Source of the DNA: a virus
Length of the DNA stretch: 42,623 nt
Strand: one strand, 5' to 3'
IMG/VR virus record: IMGVR_UViG_3300023176_001920
Location: 1-42,623 of that record
A program made the translations under genes and the position numbers. The notes below the pieces were generated by a model. That model saw only the letters and a list, made by a program, of their open reading frames with translations. It did no database searches and had not been told where the DNA came from. This document shows positions 22,801-31,800 of this stretch, in pieces. Position 1 is the first letter of the stretch. Each line of letters begins with the position of its first letter.

Positions 22801-23630
22801 CTAATATTAGATGCAGATGTAAGTCTATATGGATCTGTACTAGTAGATGTATTTTGCCAAGTACCATAATATATGCTTGCTGTCATATTTGCTAACATAT
22901 TATGTCCAAAAATTCTAAGTAAAGAATTGTTAAAATTAGATACACTAGGATTAAAAGGGTTTACATCATTATTTAATAAAGGATTGCTTATATAGTTTTG
23001 CAAAAGACTATGATCAAGATACTCTATAGGAACAGGTATTTTTAATGCATTGGTAATTCCCTGGTATCTATGTGTAAAATAATGATAATAATCATGATAA
23101 ATATATATATTATCAATACCTAGAGCTTCCCAATCTACTATAGGTGTACCACTGCCTGAAGGCAGAGTAGTGTTCCATTTAAAATCTGATGTAAAATCAG
23201 AAATAGTATCAGAAGATGTAAAAGTTTTATTATAGTATTCTGTGCCTACAGAACTATCTACAGATGTAACTGTAATGTCAGAATCAGTTTTTTGAAAAGT
23301 AAGTGATATAGGAGGAGTTGTCACATTATTATTTCTATAGGCTACCATATCAAAAGAAACTTCTTTTTTAACATCTGTATTTTCTACATAAATTAATTCG
23401 TCTGTAACAGCTCCATTAGAAGATATATTCTTAAAAGTAGTCATACCTTTAATAAAATTTGCATTTCTTTTATTCGTAAATCCTTTTCTCTTATTTATAG
23501 CTCCAGAAATCCTATACTCTGCATTACGCATATCTGTAGAGTATTCCTGACTTCGCATAACGTCTGAAGAACGTAAATCAAGTCCTTTAAAATTCTCACT
23601 TGTTTTTAGTAACTTGTGATCTACACCCAT
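19899..23630 (-). CDS. Large tail nozzle-like protein
   Basis: 1243 residues from ATG 23630, which follows GGAG and overlaps the adaptor stop in TAATG; a TTG at 23642 is a less likely start. It has the N-terminal 'INKRKGF' motif seen in short-tail nozzle/stabilisation proteins (T7 gp12, P22 gp10 type), many Tyr/Asn/Thr-rich beta strands, and a late region (YLTIFKNCLVIAGQNDN, FVFHKDSIFSVTGN, GGLAFVSHTGVFSIS) that looks like beta-propeller blades. It directly follows the adaptor gene as in T7. It is longer than T7 gp12 (~794 aa), suggesting an inserted or added receptor-binding region. Confidence 0.65.
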   Translation of the reverse strand: MGVDHKLLKTSENFKGLDLRSSDVMRSQEYSTDMRNAEYRISGAINKRKGFTNKRNANFIKGMTTFKNISSNGAVTDELIYVENTDVKKEVSFDMVAYRNNNVTTPPISLTFQKTDSDITVTSVDSSVGTEYYNKTFTSSDTISDFTSDFKWNTTLPSGSGTPIVDWEALGIDNIYIYHDYYHYFTHRYQGITNALKIPVPIEYLDHSLLQNYISNPLLNNDVNPFNPSVSNFNNSLLRIFGHNMLANMTASIYYGTWQNTSTSTDPYRLTSASNISSTFDPAVHTHIVFKLYFFDDNLIDSSVMSDLPNSYALGSGSLAREAFYQQFPQSCRTKDNLYWVGTLAYNNIPRYSVSTSADLEKYFSLKDAIDHWNNTYPADQITEPFISSPTLSNIDIEIRNKSNEVTTQFLSESVMSLNTNITEISNNASSTFPTTVTTGSIEQSVGTLGWTSDDYEDILTENVNFASLNNLLYISNGIDPLLKYDGESVYRAGLPNCSKDIATFSFNTITSPNTNYLHKIQPGQVEFFTFNDTTYSPVLDPSTGESIVSENLTADYKYLFQFDADGFYRKEAPVGSSYPSSFGSLKAYNTYLLTTAQGATVVSGTGLQIEVITDGNGGIKNYYTVEKGTSYLGEDANGNYTNHIRITKAMFTDNTGAVPSDKALIYGDLEIVDVSSAVRDRTYEYRFAYEYTDYKGNIISSQPSDPVKLVVGSGRSVNLTFPLTISDLSTFKTNGVFDTAWQEANGVTLGTTLTDTNYPIEKLSGENRLRILVYRSKGYSPIAGEVVGQYYKIADLEYVAGGTEDPNNPGTFLPTTFTDTYHDEPNDAEAATQYDPVINPFLAFVEPIKRKDPPPKGKYLTIFKNCLVIAGQNDNVNNVQYSLPKNFTTGEIGSEYFPDDDNGIVVESPFGSKITAVAALRDALFVFHKDSIFSVTGNINQLELPSVNLITKEGGVGCTSQASIEEFKGGLAFVSHTGVFSISNQGLSEISEIIKPLFLQDKFIKEKAITYNWTDRNLLLICIPDYIVQGDQEYSIINDTMDAYISKDSLILAFDYYRGAWLRWDTIEFTNGITEVDGVLNFAQLTNTTNTLATVNNQGDTDDYSDNGNPINFVYETNWESLGDPTTPKKFLRIKVHSFDTDGVFESPGFLLEAGIQKNYQNYNEGKITFDFGAITGGGWGNFAWGSDSWGSIPAQYLKSKLPTGKARSFKIRFANNENNENVLITNYELEIAAPYRPEIKE

Positions 23631-24580
23631 TACATGCTCCAATCATCCCAGGTATTTAACTGGGGGATAAAAGTTACATCATCAGTTATTAAAGCATAAC
23701 TATTTACTATTTCTTCTTGCATTATTTGTAATTCTTGCATAGCTTCTGTACTATCTACACTGGAATCCCTTTTTAAAATTTTCCACGCACAGTAAGCAAT
23801 TAAAAAGCGTTCTACTGATATGTCAAGCTCTGAGTGAGATGTACTATCAGCAGCGTCTACTATGTAAGATCCAGCAGGTATTACTACCTCTGTGTCTGAC
23901 GCATTGCACCTTATTATAGAATTTGTAGAAAAATTAACTTCTAAATTATCTATAATTGAGTTACCATTTTTATCTATAATACATATTGTCTCAGCATTTT
24001 CTATTGCGTCAAAATCTGTGTAAAACCCCTCGTTATCTAGTGTTATGTCAAAAGTAGATGTTGTAGAAGTAGATTGATCTAATTTAACAGTATTAGTAGT
24101 GTCTGTATATAATTGTTTAACTTGAGCTTTTCTAGTAGTAAGTTCTCTTAGTCTTCTAACATAATTTATTCTAATTTTACCCCCAGCTTGCGGCTCGGGA
24201 GCTAGTAATATGTGACCAGATCTTCTAATGTAGCGAGCAGGATAACCATTAATTCCGCTTGCCCTGGACTTTAAAGTATCTTGTTCAAGAACATAAAAAT
24301 CTTCCTCATTACCTGATTGCGAGTATTCTACATTGTGTACTTTATTACCTAAAAAACAATCACTAGGCAAGTCATACTTTTCTTGATCTGCTACAGCATC
24401 TATAATAACCTCTTTTATAAATACGTTAGGATGATTATTTACAATAGCTGCTTGTAAGTGGTATTGAGCATCATTTATATATTGAATAAATTCTGAGTCT
24501 TGAATACCTGTATACTCAGATACTTCATCATTCTCAGTTTGTTTTCTTATCATTTGAATTAATTTAGTTATACTTCTCAT
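23630..24580 (-). CDS. Head-tail adaptor (T7 gp11 / tail tubular A-like)
   Basis: 316 residues. The N-terminal helices (EFIQYINDAQYHLQAAIV), the strand VADQEKYDLPSDCF, the RYIRRSGHILLAPEP loop and the C-terminal helix ELDISVERFLIAYCAWKIL match the adaptor proteins that sit under the portal in podoviruses. A Thr/Ser-rich beta insertion occupies about 155-235. It would form the dodecameric ring between portal and nozzle. The gene order adaptor then nozzle supports the call. Confidence 0.75.
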   Translation of the reverse strand: MRSITKLIQMIRKQTENDEVSEYTGIQDSEFIQYINDAQYHLQAAIVNNHPNVFIKEVIIDAVADQEKYDLPSDCFLGNKVHNVEYSQSGNEEDFYVLEQDTLKSRASGINGYPARYIRRSGHILLAPEPQAGGKIRINYVRRLRELTTRKAQVKQLYTDTTNTVKLDQSTSTTSTFDITLDNEGFYTDFDAIENAETICIIDKNGNSIIDNLEVNFSTNSIIRCNASDTEVVIPAGSYIVDAADSTSHSELDISVERFLIAYCAWKILKRDSSVDSTEAMQELQIMQEEIVNSYALITDDVTFIPQLNTWDDWSM

Positions 24581-24588
24581 TTCAATCC

Positions 24589-25425
24589 TTATAACTTAAC
24601 TTTTCTATCCATACCAGATAGGAGTGTTTTAGACATAGATTCTGCCAATCTGCCTTGAATACGTGCCTTATTACTTTCTCCCACAGATTTCGCTTCTAAG
24701 GCTTGAGCCTGAGCTTCTCTTTTTCTAGCCTTTCTCTCTTCTGAAGATGACATGATACCCATGACAGCCCCTACCCCCATTGCTACTGGGTTAAAACCTG
24801 AGGAAAGACCTGCATTTAAAGCTCCACTTATAGCTCCTCCAGCTTCTCCTCCACCAACTAAATCACTAGCTATGCCTCCAGCATCAATTCCTGCTGCTTG
24901 AAGTCCCATGTTTACAACCGATCCTGCGCCCATACCTCCAGCACCTTTCTCAACCACTCCTTCTACACCTTTCTTTACTAATTCTTCTCCACCTTTCTCT
25001 AGAGCTTTTTGAGCAGCCATTTTTTGTAGAGCGTGTTCAGCCATTTTGTCGCCAAAGAAAGATTGTACGTGTAAGGCTCCTGTATTTAGGGCTCCTCCAA
25101 TACCTCCTTCTTTAGACGGAGCAATCATTTTATCTAGAGATGCTTCAAACTCTCCTTGCGCACTCCTCATAGCTTCTTGAGCAGCAGCTTTTCTAGCCAT
25201 CTGCTCTTTTGCTCCCATATCCTTTGCATATTGCTTCATTTCAGCTTGCTCACTGGCAGCCAATTTTTCGTCATGAATTACATTTTGTAAATACTGTTGA
25301 TCTTTTCTAGGCATTTTACTTATTACTTCTTGAGATTGCATAGGTGAATTTACAATATTGTTAAAATTTTGTAAAAATCCTCCTGTCTGCTTATTTTGAT
25401 TCATAGGTGTAAAATATCTACTCAT
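24589..25425 (-). CDS. Ala/Gly-rich internal virion protein
   Basis: 278 residues, helical N-terminal half, then a long Gly/Ala-rich stretch (AGGMGAGSVVNMGLQAAG, GGGEAGGAISGALNAG) and a basic C-terminus. This composition is typical of podovirus inner-core proteins that insert in or cross membranes at ejection. No enzymatic motif. The start overlaps the stop of the small basic gene upstream (ATGA, 25422-25425). Confidence 0.6.
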   Translation of the reverse strand: MSRYFTPMNQNKQTGGFLQNFNNIVNSPMQSQEVISKMPRKDQQYLQNVIHDEKLAASEQAEMKQYAKDMGAKEQMARKAAAQEAMRSAQGEFEASLDKMIAPSKEGGIGGALNTGALHVQSFFGDKMAEHALQKMAAQKALEKGGEELVKKGVEGVVEKGAGGMGAGSVVNMGLQAAGIDAGGIASDLVGGGEAGGAISGALNAGLSSGFNPVAMGVGAVMGIMSSSEERKARKREAQAQALEAKSVGESNKARIQGRLAESMSKTLLSGMDRKVKL

Positions 25426-25559
25426 CCTCTAACTCCTAAACTGGACATTTTTTTAGTCATTTTTAACTTTTTCTTAGCAATCTCTTTTTGCATCTCTTTA
25501 TCTTTGTCACTGATTGCATCAGAAGCTTGCTTAATTTTTTTCTTTATGTAATCACTCAT
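25422..25559 (-). CDS. Small basic late protein (45 aa)
   Basis: A 45-residue frame (MSDYIKKKIKQAS...) fills the gap between the tail fibre and the Ala/Gly-rich virion gene. It follows TTAGGGAT at a usable distance. Its product is Lys-rich and ends KEIAKKKLKMTKKM..., echoing the motif of the small basic genes near 13.8-14.5 kb. Its TGA overlaps the next ATG. Confidence 0.6.
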   Translation of the reverse strand: MSDYIKKKIKQASDAISDKDKEMQKEIAKKKLKMTKKMSSLGVRG

Positions 25560-25568
25560 ATTTTATCC

Positions 25569-28103
25569 CTAATTTATTTTTTTTATACTAACAATAGTGA
25601 GTGCATTATTTATTGAATAAGAAGAATCTGAAGCTGCGTCAGAATAAAATTCTAAATAATCACCAACATTCAGCTCAACTATTATTGCACCATTTACAAC
25701 CCTTGAGGAACTGTCAACATAAGAAGAATAAATATTGTCTGCATTTACAGATGCTCCATTAGTCCTCACTTCAAATACAACATCGGTATTAATATTACTA
25801 AAGAATACTTTTGGCATGACTAAATACTCACCTTTAACTTTTGCTGTAAACCTGTAGTTAGTCGCAGTATCAAAAGAACTCGTGTTATCAACATGAGTGC
25901 CAGCTAAGGTTATTTTTGTCGGATCAGCGGTGTTTATAGGTTGCGAAGTAACATTAGGATAAGCCTTAACAACTATTTTTGTATTTATTCCACTTGCACT
26001 CACCTCTATAGGAAAATTATAAATACCACTTAAATAAGTAGTTCCTGCTATATCTATCTGAGTTGACCCTAACACTGATCCTTTAAAGGCTGTTATCACG
26101 CTACCAAAACCTGATGGTATATCAATCTTGCCTCTAACAGTATCGCACTCAATTGAACATCCTTTTGGCTGTAACTTCTGGGTACTACCACCGCCCTCAA
26201 ATATTTCAGCCATAACTTTATTATTTAAGAACTCATAACCTTGATTAACATTTTCAGTAGCTTTAAAAATGTTTTTAACATGAAGAGTATTTCCATCAAT
26301 ATTAATAGTATTGCCGGAGGTATTGCCTGAGTTGTTTAGGGTAAAGTTATAGCATTTGGCAGTATTATCCTCAAAGATTGAATCAGTGGAACCGTCGGTA
26401 CTTGTATTTTCTAATATGATGTTACCTTCGCAATGTATAATACAGCTTTCAACATTGCCTTGAAATGTGACATTTTTACCATATACACTTTGAAATACTA
26501 CTTTGTTTTTTAGATTTGCAGTGAAGGTAACATGTTCATTAGCAGTGATGTAAATTATTCTACTAGTCCCAGAGTAACTAGCTGCTTCACTTGAACTTGA
26601 TATTACATCTGTAGTCTCACCACTATTATCAGGACCCCACTCACTACCGTCCCATTTTAAAATTTGACCTGTTGTAGGCGCAGTTAGAGAAATAGGAGGA
26701 TTAAGTCTACTTACAGTATTATTAGATAATATCCAGGGGGTACTAGAATCTCCAAGAATCCCCGAACCACCTCCATCATTAACTCTTCCGCCTTCTAAAA
26801 ATTTAAAATAATTACTATCTTCTAATTCAGAATACCAAGTTCCCAAAGAGCTTATACTTTCTGCATAAAACCATTGATTATTACTAGGTTGATTAAATAT
26901 AAGTTTATTATGAGATATTGTGCCTAAAGCAACATGTATTCCACTAGTATTAATATTTGTAATAATTAAATTATTGTAAGAAAAAATACCATTAGATTTA
27001 GTATCACTGCTAGTCACTGGGTCATTAATAACACCATCTTGGTCACCAGATAACTGCCCAATCTGACCATGATTATGACTAAACTCTGAAGCAGATCCAC
27101 TTTCAGGATCCCAATCACTTAGATCTAAATTTCCTGTTATATTTACATAGTTATTAGTAAAAATACCATTGCTACTAATTTTTAATGAAGCATTACTATT
27201 ATCAGAGATAACTCTACATCTTTTTACTGTAGCTTCTATAGTTAAACTTCCAGTAGTTAAAACAAATGTAGTGTCTGATATATCATTACTTATAGTTGTA
27301 TTAGTGCTTACAGTAACTACTCTAGTAGTAGGTGTCCATTCAGTACCAGACCATTCTAAAGTATCATTTGTTGAAGGCGTAGTTGAGGAAACATTATTTA
27401 ACGTAGAAAGAACAACGTCTGAACCTATCTTTGCAGCAGTTACATTTGCATCAGCTATTTTTTCTGTAGTTACAGCTTCTCCATTTAGTTTAGCTGTAGT
27501 TACATTATAATCTGCAATCTTAGCTACAGTTACACTAGAATCAGCTATTTTAGCTGTAGTCACGTTTGCATCTGCAATCTTAGATGTAGTAATATTTGCA
27601 TCTGCAATTTTAGCCGTAGTTACATTAGCATCTTTAATATGGTTAGTGCTTACAGCTCTTAAACTATCATCAGAAGCATCATCTCTTAGTTCATCTTCGG
27701 TAATAGCATTAGTAGCAATGTCAGCAGCAATTACTGTATCGGGAGCAATATGATCAGTAGTAATTGAATTATCAGCAATCTTGTCTCCAGTAACAGCGTC
27801 ATCAGCAATCTTAACTGTAGTTACAGCACTATTTTGAATAGTATCTGTACTTACTGTAACATCTGTTTCTACGTAAGCTACTTCGTTGTTATTAACGTCT
27901 TTAAAAACAGCTCCATCATTAACCATAGTGTAGGTTACTAGCGCAGAATTTTTAATTCTGGCTCCTTGCCCTGATGTGTGATCATGATCTGCTATTACAT
28001 CAGCAAAATATTCTTTAAATTCTTGTGACCAGTTGGTTTCTCCCCTAGCTGGTATTTTTATTATGAGGGAAGTTGCGTTCCCTATATTTATAGTATTAGC
28101 CAT
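25569..28103 (-). CDS. Tail fibre with decapeptide repeats and C1q-like tip
   Basis: 844 residues. Residues 1-50 (IPARGETNWSQEFKEYF, HDHTSGQGARI) match the particle-attachment domain common at fibre N-termini. Residues ~91-230 are 10-residue repeats of NVTTAKIAD type, probably a trimeric stalk. Two 'xxxLxWxGxxWxP' linkers (LEWSGTEWTP, ILKWDGSEWGP) flank a beta-helix-like, Asn/Ser-rich part. The last ~120 residues (YRFTAKVKGEYLVMPKVFF, VNGAIIVELNVGDYLEFY) resemble a C1q/TNF-like trimeric tip, the likely receptor binder. It starts in a TAATG overlap with the 112-aa gene. Confidence 0.85.
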   Translation of the reverse strand: MANTINIGNATSLIIKIPARGETNWSQEFKEYFADVIADHDHTSGQGARIKNSALVTYTMVNDGAVFKDVNNNEVAYVETDVTVSTDTIQNSAVTTVKIADDAVTGDKIADNSITTDHIAPDTVIAADIATNAITEDELRDDASDDSLRAVSTNHIKDANVTTAKIADANITTSKIADANVTTAKIADSSVTVAKIADYNVTTAKLNGEAVTTEKIADANVTAAKIGSDVVLSTLNNVSSTTPSTNDTLEWSGTEWTPTTRVVTVSTNTTISNDISDTTFVLTTGSLTIEATVKRCRVISDNSNASLKISSNGIFTNNYVNITGNLDLSDWDPESGSASEFSHNHGQIGQLSGDQDGVINDPVTSSDTKSNGIFSYNNLIITNINTSGIHVALGTISHNKLIFNQPSNNQWFYAESISSLGTWYSELEDSNYFKFLEGGRVNDGGGSGILGDSSTPWILSNNTVSRLNPPISLTAPTTGQILKWDGSEWGPDNSGETTDVISSSSEAASYSGTSRIIYITANEHVTFTANLKNKVVFQSVYGKNVTFQGNVESCIIHCEGNIILENTSTDGSTDSIFEDNTAKCYNFTLNNSGNTSGNTINIDGNTLHVKNIFKATENVNQGYEFLNNKVMAEIFEGGGSTQKLQPKGCSIECDTVRGKIDIPSGFGSVITAFKGSVLGSTQIDIAGTTYLSGIYNFPIEVSASGINTKIVVKAYPNVTSQPINTADPTKITLAGTHVDNTSSFDTATNYRFTAKVKGEYLVMPKVFFSNINTDVVFEVRTNGASVNADNIYSSYVDSSSRVVNGAIIVELNVGDYLEFYSDAASDSSYSINNALTIVSIKKIN
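27414..27833 (-). repeat. 30-bp repeats encoding fibre decapeptides
   Basis: About 14 imperfect 30-base units encode the (N/S)(V/I)TTxKIAD(A/S) decapeptide of the fibre stalk, residues ~91-230. The units nearest the middle (residues 160-220) are the most alike, which suggests recent copying or slippage. Unit number could vary between relatives. Confidence 0.8.
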
Positions 28104-28441
28104 TATCTAGCTCTCCTAGAGTGTGAAAAGTAAACTCTTACATAAATTGTTTCTGTACCTGTGTAATCAGCTTTTACCCTTTGTAATACAAATGGATGCG
28201 ATGTGTCAGAAGCATTTAGTTCTAAATGATCTTTCTCATTAGTTCCTGCATTAGTTTTAATAGTAGCTAGTGTATGTTCTGCTGATCCTTCTCCATGAGA
28301 AGTTTTAATACCAATAGATACTTGAGGTGCTTGTGTATTTGAATCAAAACATTCAAAAACTATATTTTCAGCATTTTGAGGTAGCATGTGCCATTCCCCA
28401 TCTGTAAGGTCGATAAAATTGTAAGATACTCCGATACTCAT
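28103..28441 (-). CDS. Small virion beta protein (112 aa), possible paralogue
   Basis: Beta-rich product with a short N-terminal strand region (YNFIDLTDGEWHML) and an end FVLQRVKADYTGTETIYVRV...RRAR. The C-terminal part parallels the end of the 1664-aa protein two genes upstream (ILQYLRVKITGTG...SIYFTKRRKK), including the basic tail. It is probably a fibre-associated or particle-decorating protein. Relationship is by eye and short. Confidence 0.6.
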   Translation of the reverse strand: MSIGVSYNFIDLTDGEWHMLPQNAENIVFECFDSNTQAPQVSIGIKTSHGEGSAEHTLATIKTNAGTNEKDHLELNASDTSHPFVLQRVKADYTGTETIYVRVYFSHSRRAR

Positions 28442-28449
28442 ATATACTC

Positions 28450-28887
28450 CTAATTAAGTGTAAAGTTTAAGCTTATTGTACAGTCTCCATTAGAAGACGC
28501 TACGTCATATATTTTAAATCTAACGTACTGTAATACGCCTACATCTATAGGCTGTACATAACAGTTTTGTATAGTAGGATCACATTCTACCTTACATACT
28601 CCGCCATCTGCTAATACACAATCGCACCAGTTTACCCCATCTGGACTCATTTGTAAAGACAATTTTACAGCACATCCTAAAACAATTGCTGTAAAAATAA
28701 GTTCGTCTGCTTTTGGAGATAGTACCTGAGGTTTACTATACCTAACATACTTACCTCCATTTGGATCATTAGGATCAAAGTCAGCTAAATTAACTGCTGG
28801 CATTTCATTTCCTGCTGCGTCAGTAAGTCCCTCGGCTGATCCTGTCAATAAATTTTTAGCTAATATTAAAGCATGTGCTGATGCCAT
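28450..28887 (-). CDS. Virion beta protein with SPDGxNWC motif (145 aa)
   Basis: Residues 70-145 look like a beta-sandwich: VKLSLQMSPDGVNWCDC (74-90), several Cys (72, 88, 90, 98, 102, 109, 136), VLQYVRFKIYD (118-128) and CTISLNFTLN. The motifs SPDGxNWC and LQY(V/L)R(F/V)KI recur at opposite ends of the neighbouring 1664-aa protein. It begins one base over the latter's stop (TAATG). Probably a structural attachment or adapter subunit; no named family recognised. Confidence 0.65.
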   Translation of the reverse strand: MASAHALILAKNLLTGSAEGLTDAAGNEMPAVNLADFDPNDPNGGKYVRYSKPQVLSPKADELIFTAIVLGCAVKLSLQMSPDGVNWCDCVLADGGVCKVECDPTIQNCYVQPIDVGVLQYVRFKIYDVASSNGDCTISLNFTLN

Positions 28888-31800
28888 TATTTTTTTCTCC
28901 TCTTAGTAAAGTAAATAGAAGTTTCTGCCTTGCCTTTTCCTAAATCTACTGAGCCTGTACCAGTAATTTTAACTCTTAAATACTGAAGAATAGGTTGAGC
29001 TAGATCTTTAACATTACAAGCAGTATCTACAATATTGCTCATAACTACACTAACAAACTCTGTGATAGCTGACCCTTGTGTAGTAGTAGCTTCTTGATTT
29101 GCTAAATAAGTAGAATCTGGAGCAGTGTCTAGAAAATGAAGATCTTGAGTATCAATAGATACTGCTCTAATGTGATGATTAGGTACTCCATCTGCCCTAT
29201 CTTTAACATCATTAATATTTTCTCCACAGTCAGTGTCGGTGTCTCCCCACCTCCACCATGCTTCTAGTCCTCCTCCTGGATTTGTAGATGCATCATATCT
29301 GTCTGGATTTATGTATTGACTAGTCCCAGGATTAGCTCCAATAGCTGATGGGTCGTTTAGTGGGTATGGAATCCCTGTAGCATAAGTAGCTCCGATCCCT
29401 CTAGTACCACTTAAACCATTAGTGTTACCATATATTGTTGCAGGATATTCTGACTCAAAATTTGTTGGATCAGATCCTCCACTACTTGTCCAAAAATCCT
29501 GGCTGTGAAAAGAGGTTTCATCAATAAGTCCTTGGAAAGTCCATGGTGTGTCTGTACTTATAGGAGGTTGTAGAATAAATCCGTAAGGATTATCTTGTGT
29601 AACTCCGACAGAGGTATCTTCGTAAATATTTGTAGCTCCACCTTGAGTATGTGCTAAATATTTTTCTTCTGTACTTCCAACATATTTTAAATGTCTATTG
29701 TAAATAGGAAATCCTATATTAACATTGTTATGTGCTAAGAAAGAGTTTAATCCTCCTATATAATCTACCCCTATACTACTGTTCTGATCATTTAGCTCAA
29801 TTCCATCCATACTTAGGTTCCAGTTAAAAGCGGCTCCTATGCCTGTAGCTGTATAAGGTCCAAATTTAACATTAGAGCCTTCTGTAGTGTTTCTATAGGA
29901 AAGAACTATGTTATGCCAATTTCCATCTAAAAAGTTTACATCATAATTATCTTTTGTCTGATGACATTTCCACAAAGCAAAGTATTCTGCTTGAGACTCA
30001 AATCCGTTAAACGATAGGCAAAAGGCTGCGTCTCCACTGGCGTCTGTTACCCAAGACTCTGATACAAAATCAAAATTCTTAGTTAAAGATAAGGTCATAC
30101 CATTACCATTTATTGTGTCTTGTATTAAGGTAGCTCCGGTAGCAGGTACTACAGTAGTGCTAAGAGGGGCAGCAGTAGCACTCTTATAGATACTATCACT
30201 ACTAGTTAAAGTAGCTGAATAAGTAGCTGTAACACCTGTATCCTTATCTAGTACAAAGGTACTATCTATTTGACATTGAAGACTAGATTCACTATCATTA
30301 GCCCCATCTCCAAATCTTATCCATCTATATAAGTCAGCACTTGCTGAGTGTATAGCATAGTTATTATCATCATAAAGTTCTTGAACTTCTGCATCACTTA
30401 GTCCTTTATCCCAAGCTGTATATTCATCTATTCCATAATCAGTAGGACTAAATGGTGCGTATGTTGTATAAGCTTCATTATAAAAAGCTCCTCCGTATGT
30501 CCTAGCACAGAGAAACCCACTATTAGTAATAGCGCTGTTACTACCGAACAAATAGGCTACTCCAGTACCAATGCCATCATAAGCCTTTGGATTATTAGGG
30601 TCATCAAGATTTTCTACTTTCTGTCCATTTATGTAAAATTTTGAATTACTAAAAGTTGGGTCAGTAACAAAAGTAATCATTGTCCAGGTATCTCTATATT
30701 GAGAAGCTAAGTTTATACCTATAAATTGAGTATTATAACTAGAATTTGTTAAAAAACAAAGATTAGGAAGCCCACTAGTTCCATTAGTAGCCCAAAAAAA
30801 GTATCCCCCACTTGTACTAACATAATCACCTAATAAGGCACTAGATCCTGAAGCGTTGCTTGGATAGTAGACCCAAAAATTGTAAGTTTGGTAAGAATTT
30901 GCCGAACCATGATTATAAAAATTAAGATTAGGACTTAGTAATCCTCCATTATTTTGTTCTTCATACACTCCATAATCCAAAATACATGGTCCCTTTATAT
31001 TTTTAGTATTTGCTAAATCTTGTCCCGAATCATCTTGATACTGCAAATGATTAAATCCTACTAAATCATTTTGAGGATTTGTAGCATCATTCAATTGCCA
31101 CCAAGCTTCAATATTAGCAGGGGTTACGCTAGGTAAATTCTTTATATTACGAACATGTCCGTTACTATAAAGCTGCTTTGCTGCGTATTGATCTAAAACT
31201 TCTGAATGTATTGACCAGTTAGATAAAGAGGCATTTAACTTGGAAATATCTGTAGGAGCTGGATTTATAGCATTAGCATTATTTTCTCCATCACTTAGTA
31301 ATGTAAATCCGTTAGTTCCTTTTAAATGAGCGTCTGTAATTGAAACACTTGATTGAGCTATCTGCTCTCCATCTACATATATAGTAAATTGATTTGTACC
31401 TGAATCATTTTTAGTTAATAAAACATGATGCCAGTTGGTTCCATCATTTACATCAACATTAGCCGTAATTGTCTGTATAGTAGATCCGTCATTTAGAGTA
31501 AGTACCATTGTATTAGAGGTAACCTGCATAATCATGCCAGTGATTGCTGCTCCCTCTGTATTACTAAATAAAGTACCTGTAGCGTCAGCAGTAGTTTTAA
31601 ACCAGCCTGATATTGAAAGATTTGAAGATGTTGTAAATAAATTATTAAGAGAAGGAGAAGCACTAACATATATAGACTCAGTGTTTGCTAAAGATGATTG
31701 TTGAACTAACCAAGAAGCTGCTGCTGCTGCTGTATCTAAAGAAACTGTTGCTCCTGTAACACTATTTAGTGCTAAATCATTAGAATCTTCAAAACGTAGA

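Noticed and set aside
27169-27510. Plus-strand frame opposite the fibre repeats
   Set aside because: Its Val/Leu-rich pattern is the complement of the Thr/Ala/Lys repeat codons; no start signals.
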